A stretch of DNA of 64,000 nucleotides, from positions 186,001 to 250,000 of the forward strand of contig NZ_PQGG01000007.1 in assembly GCF_002915595.1 (NCBI RefSeq), in the 5' to 3' direction. How positions within the stretch are numbered: the first letter of the stretch is position 1; each line of letters begins with the position of its first letter. Source of the stretch: Zhongshania marina (GTDB lineage Bacteria; Pseudomonadota; Gammaproteobacteria; Pseudomonadales; Spongiibacteraceae). The notes under the pieces are model-generated. The model was given only the letters and a program-made list of their open reading frames with translations. It did not search any database and was not told where the DNA came from. Made by a program: the position numbers and the translations under genes. This document shows, one piece after another, positions 13,187 through 23,529 of this stretch.

Positions 13187-13274
13187 GTCGGACGTCGGAA
13201 GCTGGACGTCGGACGCTAAAGTCGGGCGCAGTATTGGGTTTTCTCATCCGACATCAGACTTCCGACGCCGGACC
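13187..13274. repeat. GTCGGA-type imperfect inverted repeat between carA and carB
   Basis: The left arm (13187-13228) reads GTCGGACGTCGGAAG, then CTGGACGTCGGACG and AGTCGGGCG. The right arm (13256-13274) carries the complementary TCCGACATCAGAC and TTCCGACGCCGGAC. The arms can form one long imperfect hairpin. Related copies lie at 22914-23033 and 58509-58740. It sits inside an operon, so it may affect carA/carB message stability or differential expression. Confidence 0.7.
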
Positions 13275-13314
13275 AACAAAAACCGCTTACAAAACCGCAA
13301 GGCCGGACTTCTTA

Positions 13315-14451
13315 CTAGGCCTGCTTTGAGGCTTTAATCAAATCTACAAACTGATTAAACAAGGGCGCAATATCATGCGGGCCTGGGCTCGCTTCTGGGT
13401 GCCCCTGAAATCCGAACGCCGGTGTATCTGTGCGCCGAATACCTTGCAAGGAACCGTCAAACAGGGACTTGTGGCTTACCACTAAGTTGTCGGGCAAGGA
13501 GCTTTCATCAACCGCAAATCCGTGGTTTTGGCTGGTGATATGCACTACCTTGGTCGTCAAATCTTGCACGGGGTGATTGGCGCCGTGGTGGCCAAACTTC
13601 ATTTTCTGAGTTTTAGCACCTGAGGCCAAGCCCAGTAACTGATGCCCCAAGCAAATACCAAATACTGGCAAGCCGGTCGTTAAAATTTCTTTAATCGCAG
13701 CGATAGCGTAATCGCAGGGCTCTGGATCACCAGGGCCATTGGACAGGAATACGCCGTCGGGATTCATTGCCAATACATCGGCAGCTGGGGTTTGCGCAGG
13801 CACCACCGTCAGGCGACAGCCGCGATCCGTCAACATCCGCAGAATATTGCGCTTTACACCAAAGTCATAGGCAACAACATGGTAAGGCAGCTCGGCATCG
13901 CTGAAGGTTTTGTGGCCCGCACCCAGCGCCCAGCTTCCCTCACGCCACTCGTAGCTTTTGGCAGTCGTCACTTCTTTGGCTAAATCCATGCCCTTGAGCC
14001 CAGCAAATTCCTTTGCCATCGTCAGCGCCTTGGCTTCGTCGATATCGCCAGCCATTAAACAGCCACCTTGAGCACCTTTGTCACGCAAAATTCGCGTTAG
14101 GCGGCGGGTATCTATATCTGCTATACCGATGATATTTCGCGCTTTTAAATAATCCGACAAGCTTTGCTCGCTGCGGAAACTAGATGCAAGCATTGGCAGA
14201 TCGCGAATAACCAAGCCAGCGGACCAAATTTGTTCCGCCTCTTCGTCTTCGCTATTCACACCGGTATTGCCAATATGGGGATACGTTAATGTAACGATTT
14301 GGCGAGCATATGAGGGATCGGTCAATATTTCTTGGTAACCGGTCATTGCCGTATTAAATACGACCTCACCAACCGAATGCCCTTCGGCACCAATGGCAAT
14401 GCCCCGAAAAATGCTGCCGTCTTCAAGGGCAAGTATGGCTGGAACCGTCAA
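13315..14451 (-). CDS. carA: Carbamoyl-phosphate synthase small subunit (glutaminase)
   Basis: CarA hydrolyses glutamine and channels ammonia to CarB. The 378-residue protein has the N-terminal CPSase domain ([16 protein letters not shown]) and a class I glutamine amidotransferase domain. The nucleophile Cys lies in [13 protein letters not shown], and the catalytic His/Glu lie in GHPEASPGP. The ATG sits behind a strong AGGAGG ribosome-binding site. The message has a leader of about 170 bases with a terminator-like hairpin. Confidence 0.97.
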   Translation of the reverse strand: MTVPAILALEDGSIFRGIAIGAEGHSVGEVVFNTAMTGYQEILTDPSYARQIVTLTYPHIGNTGVNSEDEEAEQIWSAGLVIRDLPMLASSFRSEQSLSDYLKARNIIGIADIDTRRLTRILRDKGAQGGCLMAGDIDEAKALTMAKEFAGLKGMDLAKEVTTAKSYEWREGSWALGAGHKTFSDAELPYHVVAYDFGVKRNILRMLTDRGCRLTVVPAQTPAADVLAMNPDGVFLSNGPGDPEPCDYAIAAIKEILTTGLPVFGICLGHQLLGLASGAKTQKMKFGHHGANHPVQDLTTKVVHITSQNHGFAVDESSLPDNLVVSHKSLFDGSLQGIRRTDTPAFGFQGHPEASPGPHDIAPLFNQFVDLIKASKQA

Positions 14452-14542
14452 GACTACCTCCTAGATCAAACTTGCGGCCGAGAGCCACCGCCGACACACC
14501 GCCGGAACGACAACCAAGGGACCACAGAGGAAAATACGCGTG

Positions 14543-14580
14543 CAAAAAAGCGAGATGAAGATTACCTCACCTCGCTTTTT
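14543..14580 (-). terminator. Terminator-like hairpin in the carA leader
   Basis: On the minus strand AAAAAGCGAG, a 16-base loop and CTCGCTTTTTT form a ten-base-pair stem ending in a T-run. It lies after dapB but also after a promoter-like sequence at 14628-14657, so it falls in the untranslated leader of carA, about 90 bases before the start codon. Its position suits attenuation of carAB. It could instead simply terminate dapB read-through. Confidence 0.6.
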
Positions 14581-14627
14581 GCGGGGCTGCTGAGCTAATT
14601 TAGCTCGACACCCTAATCTGATGCGCG

Positions 14628-14657
14628 ATTTTACGCGAAATGCCCCCCGCGCGTCCA
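14628..14657 (-). promoter_or_regulatory. Candidate carA promoter
   Basis: On the minus strand TAAAAT (14628-14633) lies 18 bases from TGGACG (14652-14657), within the 287-base gap between dapB and carA. Transcription would start near 14620 and give a leader of about 170 bases containing the hairpin at 14543-14580. The -35 match is modest. Confidence 0.5.
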
Positions 14658-14738
14658 CCGCAATAAATACCGCTAAAGCCCAAACAGGTTACATAGGCGC
14701 GTGCTGAGAAGCGATTTTCCTAGCCGCAAGTAACTGTT

Positions 14739-15560
<822 letters not shown>

Positions 15561-15574
15561 TTAATAATCTGTCT

Positions 15575-16969
15575 TTATTTCTCGTCGACGATGTCGCTGC
15601 CAGAATCAACCCCATCCTCTGCGCCGCCAGCATCCACCCCGCCAATAGCCATATCCCGTACGGTTGTCGACGCCAAAGCTGCATCTAATGCGGCGTCAAT
15701 TGCCGCCGTCACTTCTGCCACACCTTGCACCGGTTTGCGCGGCACCCGCAGCGCAATCATCGGCACTGTACCATCGCTACGTACCGCATCAATAACCGTC
15801 TTTAAAGACGTTTGCTCTAAAGGTGCATTTGGCAAATAACGCGGCGGATCTTCATTGTTTTCTGTCACCAAGCCCGCTTGCTTTAAAGCTCGCAGCACCC
15901 TTGTTACACCTTGTATCTGCACCCGCAAACGGTAGACAAAATCACTTGCCGAAAACGGCTTGCGCGACTGGTAATAGCGCTGAGCAATAATTGCCATTAC
16001 CTGTAAAGCCAAGGTTTCGCGCTGACGAATACTTAAATCACCACTGCGACGAATCGGCGCGATATATTCGGGGTGCTGCACATAAAATGCAACACTGCTG
16101 CCCACCAAGAGAATCAACCAGCTGATGTACATCCACATCATGAACAAAATCAAAATCGCAAAACCAGAGTAAATTGCGTAAGTACCGCTGCCACTGGCAG
16201 ACACCACCACACTACCAAAACCCCAGCCCAAACTCTGAAACAGCACACCCGACACCACCCCCGCGACCAAGCCTGCGCGAACCGTGACTCGGGTATTGGG
16301 AATAAACATGTAGAAGAAGGTGAACGCCGCAATAATCATTAAATACGGCGCGGCCTCGGTGGCAAAGCTAATTAAATGTTGAACAAAGGGCAGGTGCGTA
16401 CTAATAGTCTGCACAAAACCTCCGCTCAAAACACTGGCCGACAAACCAATTGCAGAGAAGACCAACAAGGGGCCAATAAGCATCACACTGCCGTAATCAG
16501 CAAATCGCCGGCCTATGCTGCGGTGTTGATCAAGGCGCCAAATATAATTAAACGTGGCCTCGATTTTTTGAATCAAAGAGATTGCCGTGTAAAACAATAG
16601 CGCCACGCCAAAAGTACCCAACACCCCAATTTTTACATTGTCGATAAAGCCAATAATCTTGTCGGTAATCTCAACGCCCTGCGCCCCCATTGGCGCCAAA
16701 AACTGCAGCATGATGGGTTCTAGCTGCTTGTTATGCATGCCAAACGCTTTGAGCACAGAGAAACTCACCGCCATCATTGGCACCAAAGACAATAAGGTGG
16801 TGTAGACCAAGCTCATTGCTCGCAGCGTTAACTCACCCTTGGTTAAATCATCGATCACCACATAGAGCAGACGCAGTGCGCCAATCAGCTTTTGTCGCCA
16901 GGGACTGTAATGAACGACTTTTTCTGACCACAAGTAGTCGGCCACGAATTTATTGAGGGTTTTATCCAT
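15575..16969 (-). CDS. YihY/BrkB-family inner membrane protein
   Basis: This is a 464-residue member of the family once annotated as ribonuclease BN or virulence factor BrkB. The true function of the family is not settled. About six membrane segments are visible between residues 40 and 300, including SLVYTTLLSLVPMMAVSFSV and GVALLFYTAISLIQKIEATF with the typical NYIWR after it. The cytoplasmic C-terminal domain (about 310-410) resembles a winged helix. The last 50 residues are low-complexity and acidic. It lies between dnaJ and dapB on the same strand, 29 bases before dapB, so it may be co-transcribed with dapB. Confidence 0.85.
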   Translation of the reverse strand: MDKTLNKFVADYLWSEKVVHYSPWRQKLIGALRLLYVVIDDLTKGELTLRAMSLVYTTLLSLVPMMAVSFSVLKAFGMHNKQLEPIMLQFLAPMGAQGVEITDKIIGFIDNVKIGVLGTFGVALLFYTAISLIQKIEATFNYIWRLDQHRSIGRRFADYGSVMLIGPLLVFSAIGLSASVLSGGFVQTISTHLPFVQHLISFATEAAPYLMIIAAFTFFYMFIPNTRVTVRAGLVAGVVSGVLFQSLGWGFGSVVVSASGSGTYAIYSGFAILILFMMWMYISWLILLVGSSVAFYVQHPEYIAPIRRSGDLSIRQRETLALQVMAIIAQRYYQSRKPFSASDFVYRLRVQIQGVTRVLRALKQAGLVTENNEDPPRYLPNAPLEQTSLKTVIDAVRSDGTVPMIALRVPRKPVQGVAEVTAAIDAALDAALASTTVRDMAIGGVDAGGAEDGVDSGSDIVDEK

Positions 16970-17145
16970 TATTAAGACGCCCTAATTCAAAATACCACTG
17001 GGCAGTGAGTTACACCTAAACAGGATATAACGCACAGCCGCCATGCCATTGCGAAGACATGCAGCCAAGAATGGAGAAAAAAGCGGGGGAAGTCGAGACT
17101 GGATTCAGCCAAACGGCCAAACCCAGTCATCAAAAGCGCTAAAAA

Positions 17146-18267
17146 TTAAAGCTTCATATCATCAAAAAAAGTTTTTACACCGTCAAACCATGTTTTTTTT
17201 CGCGGTGACTGTTTGTCATCACCTTCCATACTGGCCTGAAATTCTTGCAACAACTCTTTTTGACGCTTTGTGAGTGACACTGGCGTTTCCAAGGTTACCC
17301 TGCAGATTAAGTCACCCGTGCTACCACCGCGAACCGGCGTAATACCCTTGCCACGCAAGCGGAACGATTTTCCAGTTTGGGTTTCTGCTGGAATTTTTAG
17401 TTTTACGCGACCCTCCAAGGTCGGTACATCAAGCTCGCCACCCAAAGCTGCATCAGCAAAGCTAATGGGTACATCACAGTGCAAATTCTTACCATCGCGT
17501 TTAAAGATGGGATGTGGGCGCACCGACATCTGCACGTACAAATCGCCAGTTGGACCACCATTAGGACTCGCCTCACCCTCACCGGTTAAACGAATACGGT
17601 CGCCGGTATCGACACCCGCAGGCACCTTGACCGATAGGGTTTTGGTTTCTTCAACCAAACCTTGGCCACGGCACTCTGTACACGGGTCAGAGATAATTGT
17701 GCCCTTGCCGCGACAATTTGGACAAGCCTGCTGCACAGCGAAAAAGCCCTGCTGCATACGCACCTGACCAACACCGTTACAGGTATTACAGGTGATGGGC
17801 TTGCTGCCCTTCTTCGCCCCGCTGCCATCGCATGGCTTACACGCCACCAAGGTTGGGATGCGAATTTTAGCTGTTGAGCCGTGAACCGCCTGCTCTAAGT
17901 CAATTTCTAGGGTGTAGCGTAGATCTGAACCACGCTGAGGGCCGCGCTGGCGCCCGCCACCACCGCCACCAAAAATATCGCCAAATACATCACCAAAGAT
18001 GTCGCTAAACCCACCTGCGCCACCGCCACCACCGGCGCCGGCATTAACACCCTCATGACCAAAGCGATCGTAGGCCGCGCGCTTGTCGTCGTCAGACAGC
18101 ACTTCGTAGGCTTCGGTTGCCTCTTTAAAAATATCCTCAGCCTTCGGGTCATCGGGATTGCGATCGGGATGATTTTTCATCGCGATACGACGGTAGGCTT
18201 TTTTAATTTCCTTACTGTCAGTGTCTCGCGACACACCCAGAATTTCGTAATAATCTCGTTTTGACAT
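17146..18267 (-). CDS. dnaJ: Chaperone DnaJ (Hsp40)
   Basis: DnaJ delivers unfolded substrates to DnaK and stimulates its ATPase. The J domain (residues 1-70) contains the essential HPD in [11 protein letters not shown] long Gly-rich linker follows (about 75-110). Then come four zinc-binding repeats: [24 protein letters not shown] and CTECRGQG. The C-terminal substrate-binding domain completes a 373-residue protein. It is downstream of dnaK, with a repeat-filled gap of 178 bases. Confidence 0.98.
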   Translation of the reverse strand: MSKRDYYEILGVSRDTDSKEIKKAYRRIAMKNHPDRNPDDPKAEDIFKEATEAYEVLSDDDKRAAYDRFGHEGVNAGAGGGGGAGGFSDIFGDVFGDIFGGGGGGRQRGPQRGSDLRYTLEIDLEQAVHGSTAKIRIPTLVACKPCDGSGAKKGSKPITCNTCNGVGQVRMQQGFFAVQQACPNCRGKGTIISDPCTECRGQGLVEETKTLSVKVPAGVDTGDRIRLTGEGEASPNGGPTGDLYVQMSVRPHPIFKRDGKNLHCDVPISFADAALGGELDVPTLEGRVKLKIPAETQTGKSFRLRGKGITPVRGGSTGDLICRVTLETPVSLTKRQKELLQEFQASMEGDDKQSPRKKTWFDGVKTFFDDMKL

Positions 18268-18277
18268 AGCTTCGCTT

Positions 18278-18412
18278 CACGCTAGACGGGAACAGGAGGC
18301 CTCATTTAAGCGCCACCCACTACCCCTATAAATGGTTCTACCCCTCATGCCAAACGGGAGATCGCAAAACACGCTGACCTTGGCCTTTGCGTCTTCCGTC
18401 TCCCGTCCAGCG
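18278..18412. repeat. GACGGGA-type inverted repeat between dnaK and dnaJ
   Basis: ACGCTAGACGGGA near 18280 is matched by TCCCGTCCAGCGT near 18402, and CTTCCGTCTCCCG extends the right arm. The unit differs from the GTCGGA repeats elsewhere but has the same design: G-rich heptamer-like units facing each other across an intergenic gap. It lies within the dnaK-dnaJ transcription unit, where it could act as a message-processing or stabilising hairpin. Confidence 0.5.
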
Positions 18413-18445
18413 TTTCACCCAAGCGAGGCAAGCCCCGCGTCGAGC

Positions 18446-20368
18446 TTACTTCTTGTCGTCGTCTTTTACTTCTTCAAACTCAGCATCGACCACATCATCA
18501 CCGCCGGCTTGTTGCTGCTCTGCACCACCAGCCGCTTCTGCTTGCGCCGCTTGTTCAGCGTACATTTTTTGTGCCAAGCTGCCTGACGCTTCGGTTAACT
18601 TCTTAGTGGCTTCTTCGATTTTCTCGACGTCGTCACCTTTAACCGCCTCATCGACTTCAGCCAACGCAGCTTCGATTGCCGCCTTTTCTTCGTCGCTAGC
18701 TTTATCGCCTGCTTCTTCAACGGTTTTACGTGTCGCGTTCGCCAAGCCTTCTGCAGTGTTGCGAGCAGTTACCAAAGCCTCAAACTTCTTATCAGCTTCA
18801 GCATTTGCCTCAGCATCGCGCACCATTTGTTCGATCTCTTCCTCATTCAAACCACTAGAAGCGGTAATGCGGATAGACTGCTCTTTGCCCGTTGCCTTGT
18901 CTTTAGCAGATACATGCAAAATACCGTTGGCATCAATATCGAAGGTAACTTCGATTTGTGGCAAGCCGCGCGGTGCTGGCGGAATATCGGCCAAGTCAAA
19001 ACGACCTAGCGACTTGTTCGCCGACGCCTGCTTACGCTCACCCTGTACAACGTGAATCGTTACCGCAGTTTGGTTGTCGTCTGCTGTTGAGAACACCTGA
19101 GATTTCTTAGTAGGAATCGTGGTGTTTTTCTCGATCAATGGTGTAGCAACACCACCCATAGTCTCGATACCCAAGCTCAATGGGGTAACGTCTAGCAGCA
19201 ATACGTCTTTCACTTCGCCAGACAGTACCGCGCCTTGCAATGCTGCACCCATTGCTACCGCTTCATCAGGGTTTACATCGCGGCGCGCTTCTTTACCAAA
19301 GAACTCAGTTACCTTGGTTTGCACCAAAGGCATACGAGTCTGACCACCTACCAAAATAATTTCATCAACTTCTGAGGCTGACAAACCAGCATCTTTCAGT
19401 GCTACTTTCATTGGCTCAAGTGAACGAGCAACCAAATCAGCAACCAAAGACTCCAACTTCGCACGGCTCAGTTTTACAACCAAATGCTTAGGACCAGTAG
19501 CGTCGGCCGTAATGTATGGCAGATTAATCTCAGTTTGCTGACTAGAAGACAGCTCGATCTTAGCCTTTTCAGCCGCTTCTTTCAGACGCTGAACCGCTAG
19601 AGAATCGCCCTTTAAGTCGATGCTGTTTTCTTTCTTAAACTCTTCCGCCAAATAATCAATCAGGCGCATATCGAAATCTTCACCACCTAAGAAGGTGTCG
19701 CCGTTAGTCGACAGCACTTCAAACTGGTGCTCGCCATCAACCTCTGCGATTTCGATAATAGAGATATCGAAAGTACCGCCACCAAGGTCATATACCGCAA
19801 CAGTGCGATCGCCTTTGGCCTTGTCCATTCCATAAGCCAATGCCGCCGCAGTAGGCTCGTTAATAATACGTTTTACTTCTAGACCAGCAATGCGGCCAGC
19901 ATCTTTGGTAGCTTGACGCTGAGAGTCATTAAAGTAAGCAGGTACCGTGATAACCGCTTCGGTGACCTTTTCACCCAAGTAGTCTTCAGCGGTTTTCTTC
20001 ATTTTCTTAAGCACTTCAGCAGAGATTTGTGGCGGTGCTAATTTCTCACCCTTAACCTCAACCCATGCGTCGCCATTGTCGGCTTTGCAAATGCCGTAAG
20101 GCACCATTTTGATATCTTTTTGCACAACATCGTCTTCAAAGCGACGACCAATCAAACGCTTAACGGCATAAAGAGTATTATGCGGGTTAGTCACCGCCTG
20201 ACGCTTAGCGCTCTGACCAACCAAAATTTCTTTATCATCGGTGTACGCAACAATCGAAGGGGTAGTGCGCGTACCTTCTGAATTTTCAATTACCTTAACC
20301 TTGTCGCCATCCATTACAGCTACGCAAGAGTTAGTGGTACCCAAGTCAATACCAATAATTTTACCCAT
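18446..20368 (-). CDS. dnaK: Chaperone DnaK (Hsp70)
   Basis: DnaK is the ATP-driven Hsp70 chaperone. From the ATG at 20366-20368 the protein begins [20 protein letters not shown] and runs 640 residues. The phosphate-binding loops ([20 protein letters not shown]), the linker [13 protein letters not shown], the beta-sandwich substrate domain and the acidic tail [15 protein letters not shown] are all present. GGAGA precedes the start. A candidate heat-shock promoter lies upstream, and grpE is the preceding gene. Confidence 0.98.
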   Translation of the reverse strand: MGKIIGIDLGTTNSCVAVMDGDKVKVIENSEGTRTTPSIVAYTDDKEILVGQSAKRQAVTNPHNTLYAVKRLIGRRFEDDVVQKDIKMVPYGICKADNGDAWVEVKGEKLAPPQISAEVLKKMKKTAEDYLGEKVTEAVITVPAYFNDSQRQATKDAGRIAGLEVKRIINEPTAAALAYGMDKAKGDRTVAVYDLGGGTFDISIIEIAEVDGEHQFEVLSTNGDTFLGGEDFDMRLIDYLAEEFKKENSIDLKGDSLAVQRLKEAAEKAKIELSSSQQTEINLPYITADATGPKHLVVKLSRAKLESLVADLVARSLEPMKVALKDAGLSASEVDEIILVGGQTRMPLVQTKVTEFFGKEARRDVNPDEAVAMGAALQGAVLSGEVKDVLLLDVTPLSLGIETMGGVATPLIEKNTTIPTKKSQVFSTADDNQTAVTIHVVQGERKQASANKSLGRFDLADIPPAPRGLPQIEVTFDIDANGILHVSAKDKATGKEQSIRITASSGLNEEEIEQMVRDAEANAEADKKFEALVTARNTAEGLANATRKTVEEAGDKASDEEKAAIEAALAEVDEAVKGDDVEKIEEATKKLTEASGSLAQKMYAEQAAQAEAAGGAEQQQAGGDDVVDAEFEEVKDDDKK

Positions 20369-20428
20369 GATGATTCTCCACTTAATAACTGTCGCCACTT
20401 CCGGCGAAATTCTTTGTCTTGTTGACAG

Positions 20429-20456
20429 ATATTGGCCCTAATCCACACATTTCAAG
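20429..20456 (-). promoter_or_regulatory. Candidate sigma-32 promoter of dnaK
   Basis: On the minus strand CTTGAAA (20450-20456) is followed after about 14 bases by CCAATAT (20429-20435). This resembles the heat-shock consensus CTTGAA-N13-17-CCCCATNT, with a weaker -10 than the grpE copy but the same spacing. It would allow dnaK-dnaJ transcription independent of grpE. Confidence 0.5.
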
Positions 20457-20484
20457 TGGGCATAGGCCATTTTTACTACAATTA

Positions 20485-21051
20485 CTATGGCGCCTTAGCA
20501 ATCACGACCATTGCCGCACGCAGCAAGCGACCGTTTAGTGTGTAACCCTTTTGCATAACGTCCATGACCGAATTCGGCTCGGCATCAGGGTTAGGCACCA
20601 TTGCCATCGCCTCGTGATACTCTGGATTGAATGGTTCGCCAACAGGGTTTAGCTGCTCAACATTGTGGCGCGCCAAGGCGTCAACCAATGTTTTACGAGT
20701 TAACTCAACACCTTCTAATATCGGCTTTAGGGCCTCATCAGTAATATCAGCAGAAGCCAATGCGCGATCGAGGTTGTCGACAACCGGCAGCATATCGCCC
20801 GCAAATTTTTCCAGTGCGAACTTACGCGCATTCTCGGCGTCTTTCTCTGCGCGCCGACGACTATTCTGCGCCTCCGCGGCAGCGCGCAATGCCTGCTCCT
20901 GCGCATCTGCCACAGCCTGCTTGGCCGCCTCAAGCTGCTCTTCCAAACTGGGCTCTACGTCGCCACTCAGCTCAACGTCACCGTCTTGCTGCAGTTCCTC
21001 AGCCTGAAGCTCCTCTTCCTGCATTGCTGCCTTGTCTTGTTCCTCTGCCAC
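20485..21051 (-). CDS. grpE: Nucleotide exchange factor GrpE
   Basis: GrpE releases ADP from DnaK. The protein has an acidic N-terminal tail (residues about 10-40), a long helix ([20 protein letters not shown] and on) and the C-terminal beta domain with [20 protein letters not shown] and ending [13 protein letters not shown] prefer the GTG at 21049-21051 (188 residues) because GGAG lies nine bases upstream and a heat-shock promoter would start transcription near 21100. The ATG at 21090 would leave almost no leader. It is upstream of dnaK and divergent from recN. Confidence 0.93.
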   Translation of the reverse strand: MAEEQDKAAMQEEELQAEELQQDGDVELSGDVEPSLEEQLEAAKQAVADAQEQALRAAAEAQNSRRRAEKDAENARKFALEKFAGDMLPVVDNLDRALASADITDEALKPILEGVELTRKTLVDALARHNVEQLNPVGEPFNPEYHEAMAMVPNPDAEPNSVMDVMQKGYTLNGRLLRAAMVVIAKAP

Positions 21052-21109
21052 GTATCCAATCTCCGTACACGTATTTGGTCTTGCGGACATTCGCCGCGTT
21101 GACGCATTT

Positions 21110-21135
21110 ATGGGGCTCAGCGCAAATAATTCAAG
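21110..21135 (-). promoter_or_regulatory. Sigma-32 heat-shock promoter of grpE
   Basis: On the minus strand CTTGAA (21130-21135), a 14-base spacer and CCCCAT (21110-21115), continuing AAA, match the sigma-32 consensus at all core positions. It lies about 60 bases before the preferred grpE start and points at grpE-dnaK-dnaJ. Heat-shock control of these genes is established in enteric bacteria; here it is read from the sequence. Confidence 0.8.
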
Positions 21136-21164
21136 GCAATGAGAAATATTTTTACGTCAGGCAA

Positions 21165-21212
21165 TTGACGACTAACACCAGCAGCAGTATTTTACTGTAT
21201 AAATATACAGAC
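21165..21212 (+). promoter_or_regulatory. recN promoter with LexA (SOS) box
   Basis: TTGACG (21165-21170), a 17-base spacer and TATTTT (21188-21193) form a promoter. Directly over its start site lies CTGTATAAATATACAG (21195-21210), the LexA operator pattern CTGT-N8-ACAG with an AT-rich core and TA before it. LexA bound here would block recN transcription until DNA damage. recN is a classic SOS gene, so the site and gene agree. Confidence 0.88.
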
Positions 21213-21240
21213 AAAATTTTCACAACCGTGAGAGAACACT

Positions 21241-22908
21241 ATGCTGAGCAATCTCAATATCAGCAATTACGCCATTACCGAACACCTAGACATTGAACTC
21301 AAAACCGGCATGACCGTGCTTACCGGCGAAACCGGCGCCGGTAAGTCCATCATGCTAGATGCGCTTGGGCTTGCCCTCGGCGACCGCGCCGACAGCAATA
21401 TTGTGCGCAGCGGTGCTGATCGCGCCGATATTCACGCACTATTCGACATCAGCGCCATCCCCGCAGCCCACGACTGGCTGAAGGAGCGCGATTTAGACGA
21501 CAGCAATGAGTGCATGTTAAGGCGCGTCATTACCGCAGATGGCCGCTCTCGCGCCTACATCAATGGCCAACCCGCAACACTGCAAGATGTTCGGGGGCTA
21601 GGCAGCCTACTCATCGACATTCACAGCCAGCATGCCCACCAATCCCTACTGCAAAAACCCTATCAACGGGAATTGCTAGACGCCTACGCCAGCACCACCG
21701 CACTTGCCAAACAAGTCAGCGAGCACTGCCATCAATACCAGCACTGCAAAAAAACCTTGGCCACACTAGAGACCAACTTGGCCGAGCAAAACGCGCAGGA
21801 ACAACTACTGCGCTATCAACTTGAAGAACTACATCGCCTAAACCTGAAAGCGGGCGAGCTTGAAGAACTCGAGGACCTACAAAAACAATTGGCGAATGCA
21901 GAGCAAATACTGGCCGCTAACCATCACAGCCTCAACCTTTGCCGCGAGGGCGAAGTCAATGCCATGGGCATTTTGCATCAGGCACTTTCATCGCTACAAA
22001 GCAGCCAACACCGCAGCAGCGCCCAAGAAAATGCCGCACAGCTTATAGAGAGTGCTCGCATCCAAATTGAAGAGGCCGCCGGCGAACTTCAACATGTTAT
22101 CGACAGCACCGAGCTCGACCCAGAACGCCTCATTGAAGTAGAGGCGAGACTAGACGCCATCTACCAAACTGCCCGCAAGCACCGTATACAAGCCGATGAA
22201 TTGCCGGCGCTGCAAGCCTCACTAGAAAGCCAGCTTGAGGCTATGGATGCTAGCGACGAGAAAATCGATCAACTGCGCAGCATGCAGGACGAGGCATTGA
22301 AAGCCTACCAAAGCAACGCCAAAGAGCTGAGCAAAAAGCGCGCTAAAGCCGCCAAGCTCATGAAAACGGGTATTGAAAAGCAGCTGCAAGCACTGGCAAT
22401 GAAGCATTGCGAAATCGAATTTGCGATGCACCCATTGCCTAGCGACGAACCTCACAGCCACGGCCAAGAGGAAATCGAAATATTAATTAGCACCAACCCC
22501 ACAAGCCCCAAAGGGCCCCTGAACAAAATTGCCTCCGGCGGCGAGCTCTCGCGCATCAGCCTAGCCATTCAGGTAATTACCGCGCAGGTTGCCGCGATAC
22601 CAACCGTAGTCTTCGACGAAATTGACGTTGGCATCGGTGGCGCCACCGCAGAAATTGTGGGGCAGCTCCTCAAAGCACTAGGAAAACGCAGCCAAGTGCT
22701 GTGCGTCACCCACCAGCCGCAGGTCGCCAGCCAAGGCGATCATCACATACGAGTGAAAAAGACCGGCAGCAAAACCAAGCTCACCACCTGCCTAGAACCC
22801 TTGGAAGACAATCAAAAAATTGAAGAAATTGCACGAATGCTAGGGGGTATCGCGATTACCGAGAACACCTTGGCGCACGCGCGGGAAATGCTGGGGATAA
22901 GGCATTAG
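21241..22908 (+). CDS. recN: DNA repair protein RecN
   Basis: RecN is an SMC-like ATPase that acts in double-strand break repair. The 555-residue protein has Walker A GETGAGKS at 29-36. Long coiled-coil arms lie around residues 150-375. The C-terminal ABC signature is KIASGGELSRISLAIQVI, and Walker B is PTVVFDEIDVGIGGATAEIV. It is divergent from grpE and follows a LexA box. The gene ends just before a GTCGGAA repeat cluster. Confidence 0.97.
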   Translation: MLSNLNISNYAITEHLDIELKTGMTVLTGETGAGKSIMLDALGLALGDRADSNIVRSGADRADIHALFDISAIPAAHDWLKERDLDDSNECMLRRVITADGRSRAYINGQPATLQDVRGLGSLLIDIHSQHAHQSLLQKPYQRELLDAYASTTALAKQVSEHCHQYQHCKKTLATLETNLAEQNAQEQLLRYQLEELHRLNLKAGELEELEDLQKQLANAEQILAANHHSLNLCREGEVNAMGILHQALSSLQSSQHRSSAQENAAQLIESARIQIEEAAGELQHVIDSTELDPERLIEVEARLDAIYQTARKHRIQADELPALQASLESQLEAMDASDEKIDQLRSMQDEALKAYQSNAKELSKKRAKAAKLMKTGIEKQLQALAMKHCEIEFAMHPLPSDEPHSHGQEEIEILISTNPTSPKGPLNKIASGGELSRISLAIQVITAQVAAIPTVVFDEIDVGIGGATAEIVGQLLKALGKRSQVLCVTHQPQVASQGDHHIRVKKTGSKTKLTTCLEPLEDNQKIEEIARMLGGIAITENTLAHAREMLGIRH

Positions 22909-22913
22909 GTTCG

Positions 22914-23033
22914 CCGGAAGTCGGAAGTCGGAAGTCGGAAGTCGGAAGTCGGAGCAATTGAAATGCAGCTGCAATGCTACATCAACATCGACACGGGTTT
23001 TCCGTCAGACCTCCGACGCCCGACATCAGACTA
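22914..23033. repeat. Tandem GTCGGAA units and opposing arm between recN and fur
   Basis: About five tandem seven-base units (GTCGGAA) run from 22914 to 22953. They are followed about 50 bases later by the complementary-type arm CCGTCAGACCTCCGACGC and CCGACATCAGAC (23001-23033). The whole can form a long imperfect hairpin between the convergent ends of recN and fur and may serve both as terminator. It is related to the copies at 13187 and 58509. Confidence 0.75.
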
Positions 23034-23037
23034 ATCC

Positions 23038-23454
23038 CTAGCCTTTCTTCGGCCTCACATACAATACCAAGCTGTGATCAACTAACTCATAGCCGCGTTC
23101 AGCCACTAATTGGCGCTGACGGGATTCGATTACCTCGTCAAAAAACTCAATAACGTCACCGGTTTCCATACACACAATATGATCGTGGTGATCACCTTTT
23201 TCTAATTCAAATACTGAGTGGCCGGTTTCAAAATTATGCCGAGTCACTAAGCCTGCCGCTTCGAACTGGGTTAAGACACGGTAAACGGTAGCTAAACCCA
23301 CATCTTCGCCAGACTCCATTAAAGCGCGATACACATCTTCTGCGCTGAAGTGTTGATTCTCGGTCTCAGCTTGTTCCAGCAACTGTAAAATCTTAACTCT
23401 TGGCAGAGTAACTTTGAGACCCGCTTTACGAAGCTCTTGATTTTCTATAGACAT
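23038..23454 (-). CDS. fur: Ferric uptake regulator Fur
   Basis: Fur is the iron-dependent repressor of iron uptake genes. The 138-residue protein has the winged-helix start ENQELRKAGLKVTLPRVKIL, the recognition helix VGLATVYRVLTQFEAAGLV and the metal site GDHHDHIVC. E. coli Fur has two Cys in this stretch (CxxC). Here only the first is kept, followed by MET, so structural zinc binding may differ; pseudomonad Fur lacks both. It is divergent from bamE, the usual arrangement. Confidence 0.96.
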   Translation of the reverse strand: MSIENQELRKAGLKVTLPRVKILQLLEQAETENQHFSAEDVYRALMESGEDVGLATVYRVLTQFEAAGLVTRHNFETGHSVFELEKGDHHDHIVCMETGDVIEFFDEVIESRQRQLVAERGYELVDHSLVLYVRPKKG

Positions 23455-23529
23455 ATGCCTTGGACCTTAGCGTTGCGATTGGGTTTGCGCTATTATCCCA
23501 CGCCTCTATAAGCGATTGGAACCCTTAGC

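Noticed and set aside
22914-22953. Regular short repeats resembling a CRISPR start
   Set aside because: Units are seven bases with no spacers and no cas genes nearby; they are arms of an intergenic inverted repeat.
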